Below, one piece after another: positions 27,400 through 36,256 of a stretch of 64,000 nucleotides of DNA (position 1 is the stretch's first letter; each line of letters starts with the position of its first letter). Under the pieces are notes generated by a model. It saw only the letters and a list, made by a program, of their open reading frames with translations, did not search any database and was not told the DNA's origin. This DNA comes from Erythrobacter oryzae (GTDB taxonomy: Bacteria; Pseudomonadota; Alphaproteobacteria; Sphingomonadales; Sphingomonadaceae): positions 248,001 to 312,000 of the forward strand of contig NZ_JASCXI010000002.1 in NCBI RefSeq assembly GCF_030271515.1, read 5' to 3'. The position numbers and the translations under genes were made by a program.

Positions 27400-28458
27400 A
27401 TGCTGGTTCAGGAAACGCGGGAGCCGCAAGGCGAGGGCGAGAGCGAGTGGGTCGCCTGCCTCACCTACAAGAGCATCGCCACCGCCACACCCCGCGCGCA
27501 GGACATCGACGCGCTGGCCGAGAGGGCGCGGGCGCGCAACCGCAGCCTCGATGTGACCGGGATGCTGCTGTTCGAGAACGGCAGCTTCCTCCAGACCCTC
27601 GAAGGCCCGCCGGGGGCGGTGGCGCAGCTGTGGTCCTCGATCCAGCGCGACCAGCGCCACGAGCATATCGAGGTGCTGAGCGAGCATATGGCCGCAAGCC
27701 GGCTGTTTTCGGACTGGGACCTGCTGCTCGAAGGGCGCTTCGGCGATGCTTCCGCCACGAGGGCAAGGCCCGCCGCCGCGCCGCCTGCCGTGGCCGAGCA
27801 TGTGGCGCGCCTGGTCGAACTGGCGCTCAATGCCGATGATCTGGCGCTCAACACCATGATGGCGGGCTTTGCCGAGCAGGGGTGGACGAGCGATGCGATC
27901 CTCACCCTGCTGATCGAACCCGCGGCCCGCGCGCTCGGGGATGCGTGGCTCGACGATCAGTGCAGCGAGCTCGATCTGACCATCGCTCTCAGCATGTTGC
28001 AGCTGGCGGGGCACGCGGTGCGCTACATCCCCTCGGCGCAGTCGATCCGCAACAGCCGCTACCGCGTGCTGCTGGCGACCGCGCCGGGCGAGAAGCACAT
28101 GCTCGGCACCACGCTGCTCGCCGACCAGTTCCTTGCGGGCGGGTGGCAGGTCGAGATGGCCTTCCCCGAAAGCGAGGAGGCGCTCACCAACCAGCTGAAC
28201 GCGCAGCACCCCGATGCGGTCGATATCGGGCTGTCGGATGCAATGCCGCGCCAGCACGCGCTCGACCAGTTGCGCAGCACGATCGCGCACAGCCGCCAGA
28301 TCGTCTCCGAGTATCCGACGGTGGTCTCGGTCGGCGGCAGGCTGTTTGCCGAGGCGGCGGCGAGCGCGCTGTCGGTGGGGGCCGATCATGCGCGCAAGAG
28401 CCTTGCCGGAATCAGCGTGCGCCTCGCCGAACTGGTGCGCCAGAGCCGCAAGGGGTGA
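27400..28458 (+). CDS. BLUF domain plus cobalamin-binding (SCHIC/B12) domain photoreceptor, AppA-like
   Basis: A 352-aa soluble sensor. Residues 15-110 form a BLUF domain with all key residues in AppA spacing: Tyr23 (LTYKS), Asn47, Gln65 (SFLQTLEG) and Trp106 (FSDWDLL), each two higher than AppA numbering. Residues 130-350 form a helical cap plus Rossmann B12-type domain: LIEPAARALGDAW, then LLATAPGEKHMLGTTLLADQF with His233 at the position of the cobalamin/heme ligand, and VVSVGGRLF. AppA-type proteins sense blue light through FAD and redox through heme or B12, and antagonise the photosynthesis repressor PpsR. AGAGGGA precedes ATG 27400. No photosynthesis genes are in the window, so the target is not proven. 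Confidence 0.88.
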   Translation: MLVQETREPQGEGESEWVACLTYKSIATATPRAQDIDALAERARARNRSLDVTGMLLFENGSFLQTLEGPPGAVAQLWSSIQRDQRHEHIEVLSEHMAASRLFSDWDLLLEGRFGDASATRARPAAAPPAVAEHVARLVELALNADDLALNTMMAGFAEQGWTSDAILTLLIEPAARALGDAWLDDQCSELDLTIALSMLQLAGHAVRYIPSAQSIRNSRYRVLLATAPGEKHMLGTTLLADQFLAGGWQVEMAFPESEEALTNQLNAQHPDAVDIGLSDAMPRQHALDQLRSTIAHSRQIVSEYPTVVSVGGRLFAEAAASALSVGADHARKSLAGISVRLAELVRQSRKG

Positions 28459-28484
28459 GTCGCGCGGGCGAATTAACTTGAAAT

Positions 28485-28503
28485 TTTAGAATAATGGTCT
28501 AAA
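28485..28503. promoter_or_regulatory. AT-rich inverted repeat upstream of three small genes
   Basis: TTTAGA-N7-TCTAAA in an AT-rich pocket of otherwise GC-rich DNA. TTGAAA at 28479 with TAAATC 16 bp later could form a sigma-70 promoter over it. The arms resemble the Irr iron box, but the spacing is two bases too long. Confidence 0.35.
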
Positions 28504-28690
28504 TCAAAATTGCTTCACGTCGCTTGCGACGGAATTTGATCGGCGCCCTTTGCGGCGTTCTTGCGCCCGGCGGAAAAGTCCGGGCAGCGATGAAACCGCG
28601 ACCTGCGGCCACATTTTCCCTTTCATGCAGCATGGCCTCGCACCGGGATTGGCCCGGCTGCGACACTCATTCTATTTTGCGAAAGACTTC

Positions 28691-28843
28691 ATGAATTTCA
28701 TCACGACCGGCGCCTTCTTCGACCGCGCCAAGGCGATCCGCCCTGCCACGCCGCAGGCACGCCGCCACGATACGCCGCAACAACCCTACGCCTTCCTGAC
28801 CGCCAGCGATCTGCGCTTCATGGTCGCGGCGATGGTCGATTGA
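28691..28843 (+). CDS. Small protein, 50 aa, unknown function
   Basis: An ATG-initiated frame of 50 codons with very strong third-position GC bias, like the neighbouring genes, and GAAAG 8-12 bases upstream of the start. The product begins MNFITTGAFFDRAKAIRP and ends ASDLRFMVAAMVD. It has no signal peptide or membrane segment. It is followed 53 bp later by a second small gene on the same strand. I recognise no family. Confidence 0.55.
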   Translation: MNFITTGAFFDRAKAIRPATPQARRHDTPQQPYAFLTASDLRFMVAAMVD

Positions 28844-28896
28844 TGCGGGCACAGCACGAACACGCGGGACATCGTCCCCCAGCAGGGAGTCCGGAC

Positions 28897-29094
28897 ATGG
28901 ACATCAACCACGAATACGCCGCGCACCAATCCGCGCTGATGCGGGCGAGCAGCGCCGGGTCGGCCGAGCAGCGGCGCGACCAGCTGGCCAAGGCCTCGCG
29001 CATTGCCGGGCGGATCGGCGCGTTCCAGCGCGAGCTGGGCGCGGCGGCCGCCTGCGCTTGGAACGCGGCGCACCTCGCCGCACCCGCCCGATAG
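28897..29094 (+). CDS. Small alanine-rich helical protein, 65 aa, unknown function
   Basis: A 65-aa product with a good ribosome site (AGGGAG, 8-9 bases before ATG 28897). The sequence HQSALMRASSAGSAEQRRDQ and what follows is Ala/Arg rich and predicted helical, without membrane segments. It sits between the 50-aa gene and the DUF6481 gene, 27 bp upstream of the latter, so the three are probably one transcript. No recognised family. Confidence 0.6.
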   Translation: MDINHEYAAHQSALMRASSAGSAEQRRDQLAKASRIAGRIGAFQRELGAAAACAWNAAHLAAPAR

Positions 29095-29121
29095 ACCGAC
29101 CGATTGTCAGGAGACTTCACG

Positions 29122-29451
29122 ATGAACGGATACAATGCCCCCAGCTTCCAGGATCGCGCCGCCGCCTCGCAGCGCGCCAAGCAGAAGGCGCTGGCGGCGC
29201 TGAAGGCCGCGCCCCGTCCGGATGCCGCCGACCTCGCCGAACGTGCGGCCCGCGCCGCCGAACGCGACGAGCGCGCCGCCGCCAAGGCCGCCGCCGCGCG
29301 TCAGGCGCGCGAGGACAAGCAGCGGCTCGCTGACGAGCAGAAAGCGGCTGCCAAGGCCGAGACGCTCAAGGCCGAACAGCCCGCCAGAACCGAAGCCGAA
29401 CTGAAAGCGGCGCGCGACGCGCGCTACGCCGCGCGCAAGGCCCGCAAGTAG
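29122..29451 (+). CDS. DUF6481 family protein
   Basis: A 109-aa highly charged Ala/Lys/Arg/Glu protein starting MNGYNAPSFQDRAAASQRAK, the typical N-terminus of DUF6481 proteins found in sphingomonads and related alphaproteobacteria. Almost all of it is predicted long helix or coiled coil (ERDERAAAKAAAARQAREDK). The function of the family is unknown. AGGAG lies 8-9 bases before ATG 29122. The gene ends 57 bp before the operator of uxaA. Confidence 0.75.
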   Translation: MNGYNAPSFQDRAAASQRAKQKALAALKAAPRPDAADLAERAARAAERDERAAAKAAAARQAREDKQRLADEQKAAAKAETLKAEQPARTEAELKAARDARYAARKARK

Positions 29452-29487
29452 ACACCTCCAAGGCTTGCCGCGGGCACGTCTGGCGGC

Positions 29488-29522
29488 TTGTCCGGCGCGG
29501 CGCGATTTGGTAACCGGTGTCA
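29488..29522 (+). promoter_or_regulatory. LacI-type operator and possible leaderless promoter of uxaA
   Basis: GGTAACCGGTGTCA (29509-29522) matches the shared uronate site at 13 of 14 positions, and its last base is the A of the uxaA ATG. TTGTCC (29489-29494) with TAACCG 17 bp later would place the transcript start at or next to the start codon. Confidence 0.65.
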
Positions 29523-31021
29523 TGGACGCCGCCCATATCAGCCCCCGCGCGATCCGCTGCCATCGGGCGGACGGCGTGGGCATCGCGCTCGCCGAGCTTG
29601 TGGCCGGAGAGGTGATTGTGCTGGGTGAGGCCCGGGTGGCCTTGCGCGATGCCATCCCGCGAGGCCACAAGTTCGCCCTGCACCCCCACGCGCCTGGCGA
29701 TGTGGTGCGCCGCTATGGCGAGGCGATCGGCCGCGCGACGGCGGCGATTGCGCCGGGGAATCATGTCCACACCCACAACCTCGCCACCGCATTGTCGGGC
29801 GAGCGGCGCTATGTGGGCGGCGGCGCGCATGACGCCGGGCTCACGGCTGCCCCCCTGAGAACATGGCGCGGCTACCTTCGCGCCGACGGGCGCTATGCCA
29901 CCCGTAACGAAATCTGGCTGCTGCCCACGGTCGGCTGCGTCGCGCCGCTTGCCGAAATCGCCGCGCGCGAGGCTGGCTTGCGCCATGCGGGGCGGATCGA
30001 CGCCATCGCCGGCTTCGGCCACCCCCACGGCTGCTCGCAACTGGGCGATGACCTTGCCGGCACCCGCGCGGCACTGGCGGCGCTGTGCGACAATCCCAAT
30101 GCGGGCGGGGTGGTGCTGATCGGGCTCGGGTGCGAGAGCAACCAGCTCGATGCCCTGATCGCCTGCGTCCCCGAAAGGAGCCGCGCCAAGCTGCGCGTGC
30201 TGCGCGCGCAAGATGCGGGCGACGAGCTGGCCGACGTGCTAGCGCTGGTCGACGATCTGGTCGACGATCTGGCACCCTTGCAGCGCGTGGAGGCCCCCGC
30301 TGCGGCGCTGACCGTGGGCCTCAAATGCGGGGGATCGGACGCCTTCTCGGGCGTCACCGCCAACCCGCTGCTCGGTCGCTTTTCCGAAAGGCTGGCCGCG
30401 AGCGGCGGGCGGGTGATCCTGACCGAGATCCCCGAGATTTTCGGGGCAGAGGACGCGCTCCTCGCCCGCGCGGTCTCTCCGCAAGTGTTTGAAGCGGCGG
30501 GCGCGCTCATCAACCGCTTCAAGCGGCATTATCTCGATCACGGCCTGCCGGTCTCCGAAAACCCCTCGCCCGGCAATATCGCTGGCGGGATTACCACGCT
30601 CGAGGAAAAGTCGATGGGGGCGGTGCAGAAGGCGGGCGCGGTGCCGCTGGTCGATGTGATCGACTATGGCGAGAGCGTCAGCCGCTCCGGCCTGACGCTG
30701 CTGGAAGCGCCGGGGAACGACGCGGTGTCCTCCACGGCGCTTGCGGCGGCGGGGGTGGGGTTGCTCGTCTTCACCACCGGGCGCGGCACGCCGCTCGGCT
30801 TCCCGGTGCCGACGGTGAAGGTCGCCTCCAATTCTGCCTTGGCCGAGGCCAAGCCGGGGTGGATCGATTTCGACGCGGGCGCGGCTCTGGGGGGTGATGC
30901 GGACGCCGTGCTCGAAGCCTTCTCCGACCGCCTGCTCGCCATCGCCAGCGGCGAGGCCACCGCCGCCGAACGCAGCGGCCAGCGCGTCATCTCGCTGTGG
31001 AAGCGGGGCGTGACGCTCTAG
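29522..31021 (+). CDS. uxaA: Altronate dehydratase
   Basis: A 499-aa UxaA-family lyase that dehydrates D-altronate to 2-keto-3-deoxy-D-gluconate, the last step of the galacturonate branch. It has the N-terminal SAF domain (GVGIALAELVAGEVIV, PRGHKFALHPHAPGDVV, IAPGNHVHTHNL) fused to the C-terminal domain (GFGHPHGCSQLGDD, GLKCGGSDAFSGVTANP, NPSPGNIAGGITTLEEKS). Conserved Cys in the last two blocks are candidates for the iron site. There is no ribosome site, because the operator abuts the ATG; a leaderless message is likely. It converges on exuT with a shared CTAG. Confidence 0.93.
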   Translation: MDAAHISPRAIRCHRADGVGIALAELVAGEVIVLGEARVALRDAIPRGHKFALHPHAPGDVVRRYGEAIGRATAAIAPGNHVHTHNLATALSGERRYVGGGAHDAGLTAAPLRTWRGYLRADGRYATRNEIWLLPTVGCVAPLAEIAAREAGLRHAGRIDAIAGFGHPHGCSQLGDDLAGTRAALAALCDNPNAGGVVLIGLGCESNQLDALIACVPERSRAKLRVLRAQDAGDELADVLALVDDLVDDLAPLQRVEAPAAALTVGLKCGGSDAFSGVTANPLLGRFSERLAASGGRVILTEIPEIFGAEDALLARAVSPQVFEAAGALINRFKRHYLDHGLPVSENPSPGNIAGGITTLEEKSMGAVQKAGAVPLVDVIDYGESVSRSGLTLLEAPGNDAVSSTALAAAGVGLLVFTTGRGTPLGFPVPTVKVASNSALAEAKPGWIDFDAGAALGGDADAVLEAFSDRLLAIASGEATAAERSGQRVISLWKRGVTL

Positions 31022-32298
31022 ACTTCCTCGACCCGCGCGAGTGTCGGCGCAAGCAGGTGGATCATGCCGACCGCGAGGAAATAGACCACCGTGCAGGCCG
31101 CGAAGATGACTGTGTAATTGCCCCCCGTCGCATCGAGGATCGCGCCCACGCTCGCGGCCATGATCATGCCGCCCACGCCTCCCGCAAAGCCGCCGAGCCC
31201 GATCACCGATCCGACCGCGCGCTTGGGGAACATGTCGGGCGGGAGCGACAGCAGGTTCGAGGAGAACGACTGGTGCCCCGCCAGCGCCAGCCCGATCAGG
31301 CCGACCGCGAGCCACATGTTGTCGAGGCTCGTCACCGCCAGCAGCGGCAGCACGCAGGCGCCCGAGGCGAGCATCGTCACCTTGCGCGCGAAGCTGCACG
31401 AATGGCCCTTCTGCAGCAGACGCGAGGATAGCCAGCCCCCGGCGATGCTGCCGGCATCGGACAGCAGATACATGATGATCATCGGCAGCAGCACCAGCTT
31501 CAAGTCGACGCCGTAGGTGCTGTCGAAATATTTGGGCAGCCAGAACAGCATCAGGAACCAAACCGGATCGGTCAGGAACTTGGCGCTGGCATAGGCCCAG
31601 GTCGAACGGTGGCGCGCGATCCGGCCCCAGCCGAGCTGCGCGACGGCCTCGGGCGGGTCGTGCTCGATCCACGCGAGTTCCGCCTCGCTCACCCGCCCGC
31701 TTTCGCGAGGGGCACTGTAGAGCCACCACCACAGGCCGAGCAGAACCACGCCGAACAGGCCGGTGACGATGAAGGTCTCGCGCCAGCCGAGGCCGAGCAC
31801 CCCCATGAACAGCGCCAGCGTGGGGGCGGTCAGGATCACGCCGATCGTGGTTGCGGAGTTGACCCAGCCGATGGCATAGGCGCGCTCCTTCTGCGGGAAC
31901 CACTCGCTGCTCGAGCGGACCACGGCGGGGAAGTGCCCCGCCTCGCCCACGCCCAGCACCATGCGCGCGGCCATGAAGCCGGTGACCGCGCTGGCAAAGC
32001 CGTGCGCGACGTGGCCCAATGTCCAGACGGTGATGGCGATGGCATAGCCGATTTTCGGACCGAGCCGGTCGATCAGGGTGCCCATCAGCAGAAAGCCGCT
32101 GGCATAGGCGGCCTGGAAGGCGAGCACGATATTGCCGTAGTCGCTCTCCCTCCACCCGAGCTCGCGGCCGAGATCGGGGGCGAGCAGGCCGAGCATCGTG
32201 CGGTCGATGTAATTGACCGTGGTGGCGGCGAACAACAGCGCGACGATTGACCAGCGATAGCGCCCGGTCTTGGCCGGAATGGCGGCGGCGTCTGTCAT
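31018..32298 (-). CDS. exuT: MFS transporter, hexuronate permease type
   Basis: A 426-aa major facilitator of the anion:cation symporter group (ExuT/GudP). Twelve membrane helices can be followed. The start YRWSIVALLFAATTVNYIDRTMLGLLAPDLGRELGW is the typical family opening with NYIDR; GTLIDRLGPKIGY is the loop 2-3 motif; VLGVGEAGHFPAVVRSSSEWFP is also diagnostic. It should bring galacturonate or glucuronate across the inner membrane with protons. GGGAG lies eight bases before ATG 32298; an in-frame ATG 15 bases earlier is less likely. It follows the esterase by 40 bp and is probably in the operon receptor-esterase-exuT. Confidence 0.9.
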   Translation of the reverse strand: MTDAAAIPAKTGRYRWSIVALLFAATTVNYIDRTMLGLLAPDLGRELGWRESDYGNIVLAFQAAYASGFLLMGTLIDRLGPKIGYAIAITVWTLGHVAHGFASAVTGFMAARMVLGVGEAGHFPAVVRSSSEWFPQKERAYAIGWVNSATTIGVILTAPTLALFMGVLGLGWRETFIVTGLFGVVLLGLWWWLYSAPRESGRVSEAELAWIEHDPPEAVAQLGWGRIARHRSTWAYASAKFLTDPVWFLMLFWLPKYFDSTYGVDLKLVLLPMIIMYLLSDAGSIAGGWLSSRLLQKGHSCSFARKVTMLASGACVLPLLAVTSLDNMWLAVGLIGLALAGHQSFSSNLLSLPPDMFPKRAVGSVIGLGGFAGGVGGMIMAASVGAILDATGGNYTVIFAACTVVYFLAVGMIHLLAPTLARVEEV

Positions 32299-32338
32299 GC
32301 TCGGGTCTCCCATACCGTCATTCGCGCGAAAGCACCCA

Positions 32339-33331
32339 TCAGGCCAGCCCCTTTGCGCGCGCCCATGCGAGCCATGTCTCGGGCCAGGCGGCGACCGGCT
32401 TTCCGGCGGCGCGGCTGATGCCGAAGCCGTGGCCGCCCGCGGCGTAGAGGTGCGTGTCGACCGCGATCCCGCGCGCCTTCAGGCCATCGCGCATCGCCAG
32501 CGTGTTGCCGACGGGCACGACATCGTCGTCCTCGGCGTGGAGCAGGAAGCAAGGGGGCGCATCCGCCGGAACATTGCGGTCTGGCGAATGCGCCAGTTCC
32601 TGATCGGCGCGAGGAGCGGCACCGAGCAGGCGTTCGCGCGAGCCGGGGTGGGCGAGGGCCGCGTCCATCGCGATCACCGGATAGATTAGCGCTGCCGCGT
32701 CGGGGCGGGCGGAGAGGCGGTCGGCATCGTCATGCGGGGCATAGGTGGCCCGCGCAAAGCCCGTCGTGAGGCTCGCGGCGACATGGCTGCCGGCCGAGAA
32801 GCCCATGACGCTCACCCGCGCCGGGTCGATACCCTGCGCGGCGGCGTTGCGGCGGATCAGCCGCATTGCGCGCTGCGCGTCGGCGAGCGGGGTGTCGGGG
32901 CCGCTCACCCAGCCCTGATGCGGGAGGCGGTAGAACAGGACGAAGGCGTTGACGCCGCGTTCCGCCAGCCAGTGGCCCATCTCGAAGCCCTCCTTGTCGA
33001 TCACGACATGGCGATAGCCGCCGCCCGGCGCGATCAGCACCGCCGCGCCATTCGGGTTCGCGGGACGGAACACTGCCATGCGCGGCGCGGCGACGGATTG
33101 CATGATCCGGTCGGGCCTTGCGGGATCGGCGGAGCGTTCGACGATCTGCTCGTCGGGCAGGGGCGCGGGCGCGCCGGGAGGCGTGCCGGGCCACAGGGTT
33201 ATCCAATCGGAGGGCCCGGGCAGCGGATCGCCAGCCGGCCGGGCGAGCACGGGGCCTGCCGCTGCCAGCCCGAGGCCTGTGATGGCGGTGCGACGATCGA
33301 TCAAGGGCCTATCCCGGCAAGCACGGCACAT
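32339..33331 (-). CDS. Alpha/beta hydrolase (BD-FAE/acetylesterase-like), exported
   Basis: A 330-aa esterase with an N-terminal RRTAITGLGLAAAG stretch that looks like a Tat or Sec signal. The catalytic triad is visible as Ser in MGFSAGSH, Asp in LHAEDDDVVP and His in AAGGHGFG; VLIAPGGGYRHV carries the oxyanion hole. This is the pattern of acetyl-xylan/pectin acetylesterase-like enzymes, so it probably strips acetyl groups from pectic oligomers. ATG 33331 is used; a TTG at 33304 giving an IDRRTAITG start is equally plausible. It lies 53 bp after the TonB receptor and 40 bp before exuT. Confidence 0.82.
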   Translation of the reverse strand: MCRACRDRPLIDRRTAITGLGLAAAGPVLARPAGDPLPGPSDWITLWPGTPPGAPAPLPDEQIVERSADPARPDRIMQSVAAPRMAVFRPANPNGAAVLIAPGGGYRHVVIDKEGFEMGHWLAERGVNAFVLFYRLPHQGWVSGPDTPLADAQRAMRLIRRNAAAQGIDPARVSVMGFSAGSHVAASLTTGFARATYAPHDDADRLSARPDAAALIYPVIAMDAALAHPGSRERLLGAAPRADQELAHSPDRNVPADAPPCFLLHAEDDDVVPVGNTLAMRDGLKARGIAVDTHLYAAGGHGFGISRAAGKPVAAWPETWLAWARAKGLA

Positions 33332-33383
33332 GACAAGCGGCGCGGGCACGGCCATCCCGGCCGCGCCCGCGCCGCGACACGGG

Positions 33384-36158
33384 TCACAGCGTGAACCGCA
33401 CGCCGACCAGCACCGTGCGGCCGGTGCGGTTGAAGGTCACGGGCCGGTCACCCGCGCTGTCGACGAATTGCGGGCGGATCTCGTCGGTGAGGTTGATCCC
33501 CTCCAGCGTCACGCGGATGTTGTCGGTGATGGCATAGCTCATCGCAGCATCGACGTTGAAGGTCGAACGCGTGCCTTCGATGTCGTTGCCGTTCTGCCCC
33601 GGCACGCGGGTCAGGAAGTCGCTGCGATAGGCGCCCGAGATGCGCGCGCTGAACTTGCTGTCCTCGTAGTAGAGCGTGGTGTTGAACCCGGTCTTGGACA
33701 GGCCGGTCAGCTGGTCGCGCAAGGGCGCGGCGAGCGTGCCGTAATTCACCTCGGAATCGAGCAGCGTCAGGTTGCCGAGGAAGCCGAAGTTCTTGAGCAC
33801 GCCGGGCAGGAAGGTGAAGGGCTGCTGGTACTGGAGCTCGATGCCCTTGAGGCTGCCGCCCTCGCCGTTGATGTTGCGGGTGACGATAAAGATGTCGTCG
33901 GGGCTCGAGGGCGAGCCGGCCAGCAGGCTCTCGGGCAGGCCGAGATCGCGGAACGGCACCGAGGCGGTCTCGCGCGTGACGAAGGTCTTGATGTCCTTGT
34001 AGAACACCGCGACCGACAGCAGCGCTTCGGGGGCGAAATACCACTCGATCCCGAAATCGACCGAATTGGCGCGGAACGGATCGAGCTGCGGGTTGCCGAA
34101 GCTCAGGGTGGTGTTGAACGGGTTGAAGGTGCCGCCCGGGGTCAGGCTCGCGAGCGTCGGGCGCGCCATCTGCCGCGCGACATTGGCGCGCAGCAAAAGC
34201 TTGTCGGTCGGCTCGAGCACCACCGAGAGCGAGGGCAGCCAGTCGTTGTAGGCATTGTCGACCGAGACCGTGGTGCCGCTCAGGATGCCGGTCGAACTGA
34301 CCTCGGTGCGCACGTAGCGCACGCCTGCCACCGCGCGCAGGCCCCACGAGCCGAGCGTGGTGTCGAGCGAGCCCTGGAGGAAGCCGGCGTAGTCGTTCTC
34401 GGTCACCTCGTTGACGGCACCGTTCTGGAGGACCAGCGGGAAGTTGCCGGTGTAGAGCCCGACCTGTGCCGCGATCGCGTCGATATCGGGCACCACCCAG
34501 GTCCGGTCGTTGCCCGAAGCCCCGGGCGCACCCGAGGTCAAATTGGCAAGGCTGGAGTTGTTGGCAGTGAGCAGGAAGGGCTGCACCACCGTGGTCGCGG
34601 TCAGCACGCGGTCGCGGCGCGATTCGGTCGAGGAGAAGCCGAACTGCTTGTACGACGCGCCCGCCTGCACGCTGATCGTGTCGCTCGCCGTCCAGTCACC
34701 CGCAAGCGCCACGGTCTTGAACTCGTTGAGCGTCGATTGCGGCCGGTCGCGCACCTCGTTGACGAGGAAGTTGGCCGGATTGGTGACATCGATGTTGTAA
34801 TCGATCACCGGCGAATTGGGGCGACCGGTGAAGTCGATGCTGTAGCCATCGACATTGAGCGCATCGGCAATGATCGTGGTCTGGCGGGTGATGCGGAAAT
34901 CGGATTCCGATAGGCCGCCGTTGAGCCGCACCTTGAAGCTGTCGGAGAACTCGTGCTCGATATCGAGCGTCGCCTGCTTGAACACGGTCTCGAGATCGTC
35001 GAGCCGGTTCTCGATCCGCACGTCGACATCGTCGAAGGTGCCGCGCACCAGATTGCGGGTGGCGGGATCGACCTCGAGCGAGACGACGTCGGTCTGGCGG
35101 ATGCCGTCGGCGGTGTTGCGGCTGAAACTGATCGCCTCGAGGAATTCCTCGCGGCGGGTGCCGGCAAAGCGCGAATAGAGCAGGTCAAGGCTGATCGTGG
35201 TCCGCTCGGTCGGGGCGAACTGGATCGAGCCGGTGATGCCGAGCCGGTCCTGATCGCTGGTCAGCACGCCGTAACGCGGGATGCGCGGGAAGAAGGCGGT
35301 GGCGGCGGCGGGGAAGGCGGCCTCGTTCTGGAAGGCGTTGCGCTGGGTGAAGCTTTGCGCGGCGCCCGCGGCGGGGGCGGGGTTGCCCACCCAGCGCACG
35401 GTGCTGAAGCCTTCCTCGACGATGTCGCGCGGGGTCCAGGCGACCGAGAGCAGCACGCCGAAGGTCTCGGCCTCGTTGGCATAGCTGGCGAGCGCGGCGA
35501 TGCGCGGGTTCACCTGCCGCGAGGCGTCATTGTAGAGCGCCTGCCCCGATCCGGCGAGCGTCAGCCCCGCGCCGTAATCGAGCGGGCGCGCGGTCGCCAG
35601 ATCGACCACCGCGCCCAATGAGCCTTCCTCGGTCGAGGGGTTGGGCGACTTCGACACCGTGATCGAGCGGAACAGCTCGGAAGCGAAGGTGTTGAAATCG
35701 AACCCGCGCCCGCGGTTGGTGCCGCCCGAGCTGTCGGTCGATCCGGTGGTCGAGAGCGTCTCCATCCCGTTGATGCGCACGCGGGTGAAATCGGGGTTGA
35801 GACCGCGAACGGTGATGGTGCGGCCCTCGCCATTGTCGCGGTCGATCGAGACGCCGGGGATGCGCTGGATCGATTCGGCAAGGTTGAGGTCAGGGAAGTC
35901 GGCAATGTCTTCGGCAAGGATCACATCGACCGCGTTGACCGCCTGACGCTTCTGGCCGAGCGCGGCATTGAGGCTGGAGCGGAAGCCCTGGACGACGATG
36001 CCCTCGGGATCGGTCGTCTCTTCTTCGGGCGTGGTGACGGCGACCTGCGGCTGGCCGGCTGCGGGAGCGCTCTGCGCAAGCGCCGTGCCCGGCGTCACCA
36101 GCGCGCCGCCCAGCAGCAGGGCGGACTTGAAACGGAACATCCCGGAAATCTGTGACAC
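33384..36158 (-). CDS. TonB-dependent receptor of the Xanthomonas/Caulobacter carbohydrate type
   Basis: A 924-aa receptor. After the signal peptide (SALLLGGALVTPGTALAQ) a TonB box-like EGIVVQGFRSSLNAALGQKR leads into the plug: NAVDVILAEDIADFPDLNLAESIQRIPGVSIDRDNGEGRT is broken here as AEDIADFPDLNLAESIQ and IPGVSIDR, the hallmark of receptors used for plant glycans in sphingomonads and xanthomonads. The barrel ends in VLVGVRFTL. The start chosen is GTG 36158 because GAGGGAG is eight bases upstream; ATG 36140 is the alternative. It is divergent from pectate lyase, with one LacI-type site for each direction, so it probably imports oligogalacturonides. Confidence 0.9.
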   Translation of the reverse strand: MSQISGMFRFKSALLLGGALVTPGTALAQSAPAAGQPQVAVTTPEEETTDPEGIVVQGFRSSLNAALGQKRQAVNAVDVILAEDIADFPDLNLAESIQRIPGVSIDRDNGEGRTITVRGLNPDFTRVRINGMETLSTTGSTDSSGGTNRGRGFDFNTFASELFRSITVSKSPNPSTEEGSLGAVVDLATARPLDYGAGLTLAGSGQALYNDASRQVNPRIAALASYANEAETFGVLLSVAWTPRDIVEEGFSTVRWVGNPAPAAGAAQSFTQRNAFQNEAAFPAAATAFFPRIPRYGVLTSDQDRLGITGSIQFAPTERTTISLDLLYSRFAGTRREEFLEAISFSRNTADGIRQTDVVSLEVDPATRNLVRGTFDDVDVRIENRLDDLETVFKQATLDIEHEFSDSFKVRLNGGLSESDFRITRQTTIIADALNVDGYSIDFTGRPNSPVIDYNIDVTNPANFLVNEVRDRPQSTLNEFKTVALAGDWTASDTISVQAGASYKQFGFSSTESRRDRVLTATTVVQPFLLTANNSSLANLTSGAPGASGNDRTWVVPDIDAIAAQVGLYTGNFPLVLQNGAVNEVTENDYAGFLQGSLDTTLGSWGLRAVAGVRYVRTEVSSTGILSGTTVSVDNAYNDWLPSLSVVLEPTDKLLLRANVARQMARPTLASLTPGGTFNPFNTTLSFGNPQLDPFRANSVDFGIEWYFAPEALLSVAVFYKDIKTFVTRETASVPFRDLGLPESLLAGSPSSPDDIFIVTRNINGEGGSLKGIELQYQQPFTFLPGVLKNFGFLGNLTLLDSEVNYGTLAAPLRDQLTGLSKTGFNTTLYYEDSKFSARISGAYRSDFLTRVPGQNGNDIEGTRSTFNVDAAMSYAITDNIRVTLEGINLTDEIRPQFVDSAGDRPVTFNRTGRTVLVGVRFTL

Positions 36159-36189
36159 GCAGCCTACTCCCTCTGTTTCACCGAGAGAG

Positions 36190-36203
36190 TGACACCGGTT
36201 TCC
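36190..36203 (-). promoter_or_regulatory. LacI-type operator for the receptor-esterase-exuT operon
   Basis: TGACACCGGTTTCC, an exact copy of the shared 14-bp site, 32 bp upstream of the GTG start of the TonB receptor. The position fits a site covering the promoter of the minus-strand operon. Confidence 0.78.
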
Positions 36204-36256
36204 GCGACAGTCGCAAAGCAACCGGCTGTCCCCCAGACCTCTCCCGCCCCGATTTT

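Noticed and set aside
28485..28503. Irr iron-control box before the small genes
   Set aside because: TTTAGA..TCTAAA arms fit, but the spacer makes the site 19 bp instead of 17 and the genes have no iron link.
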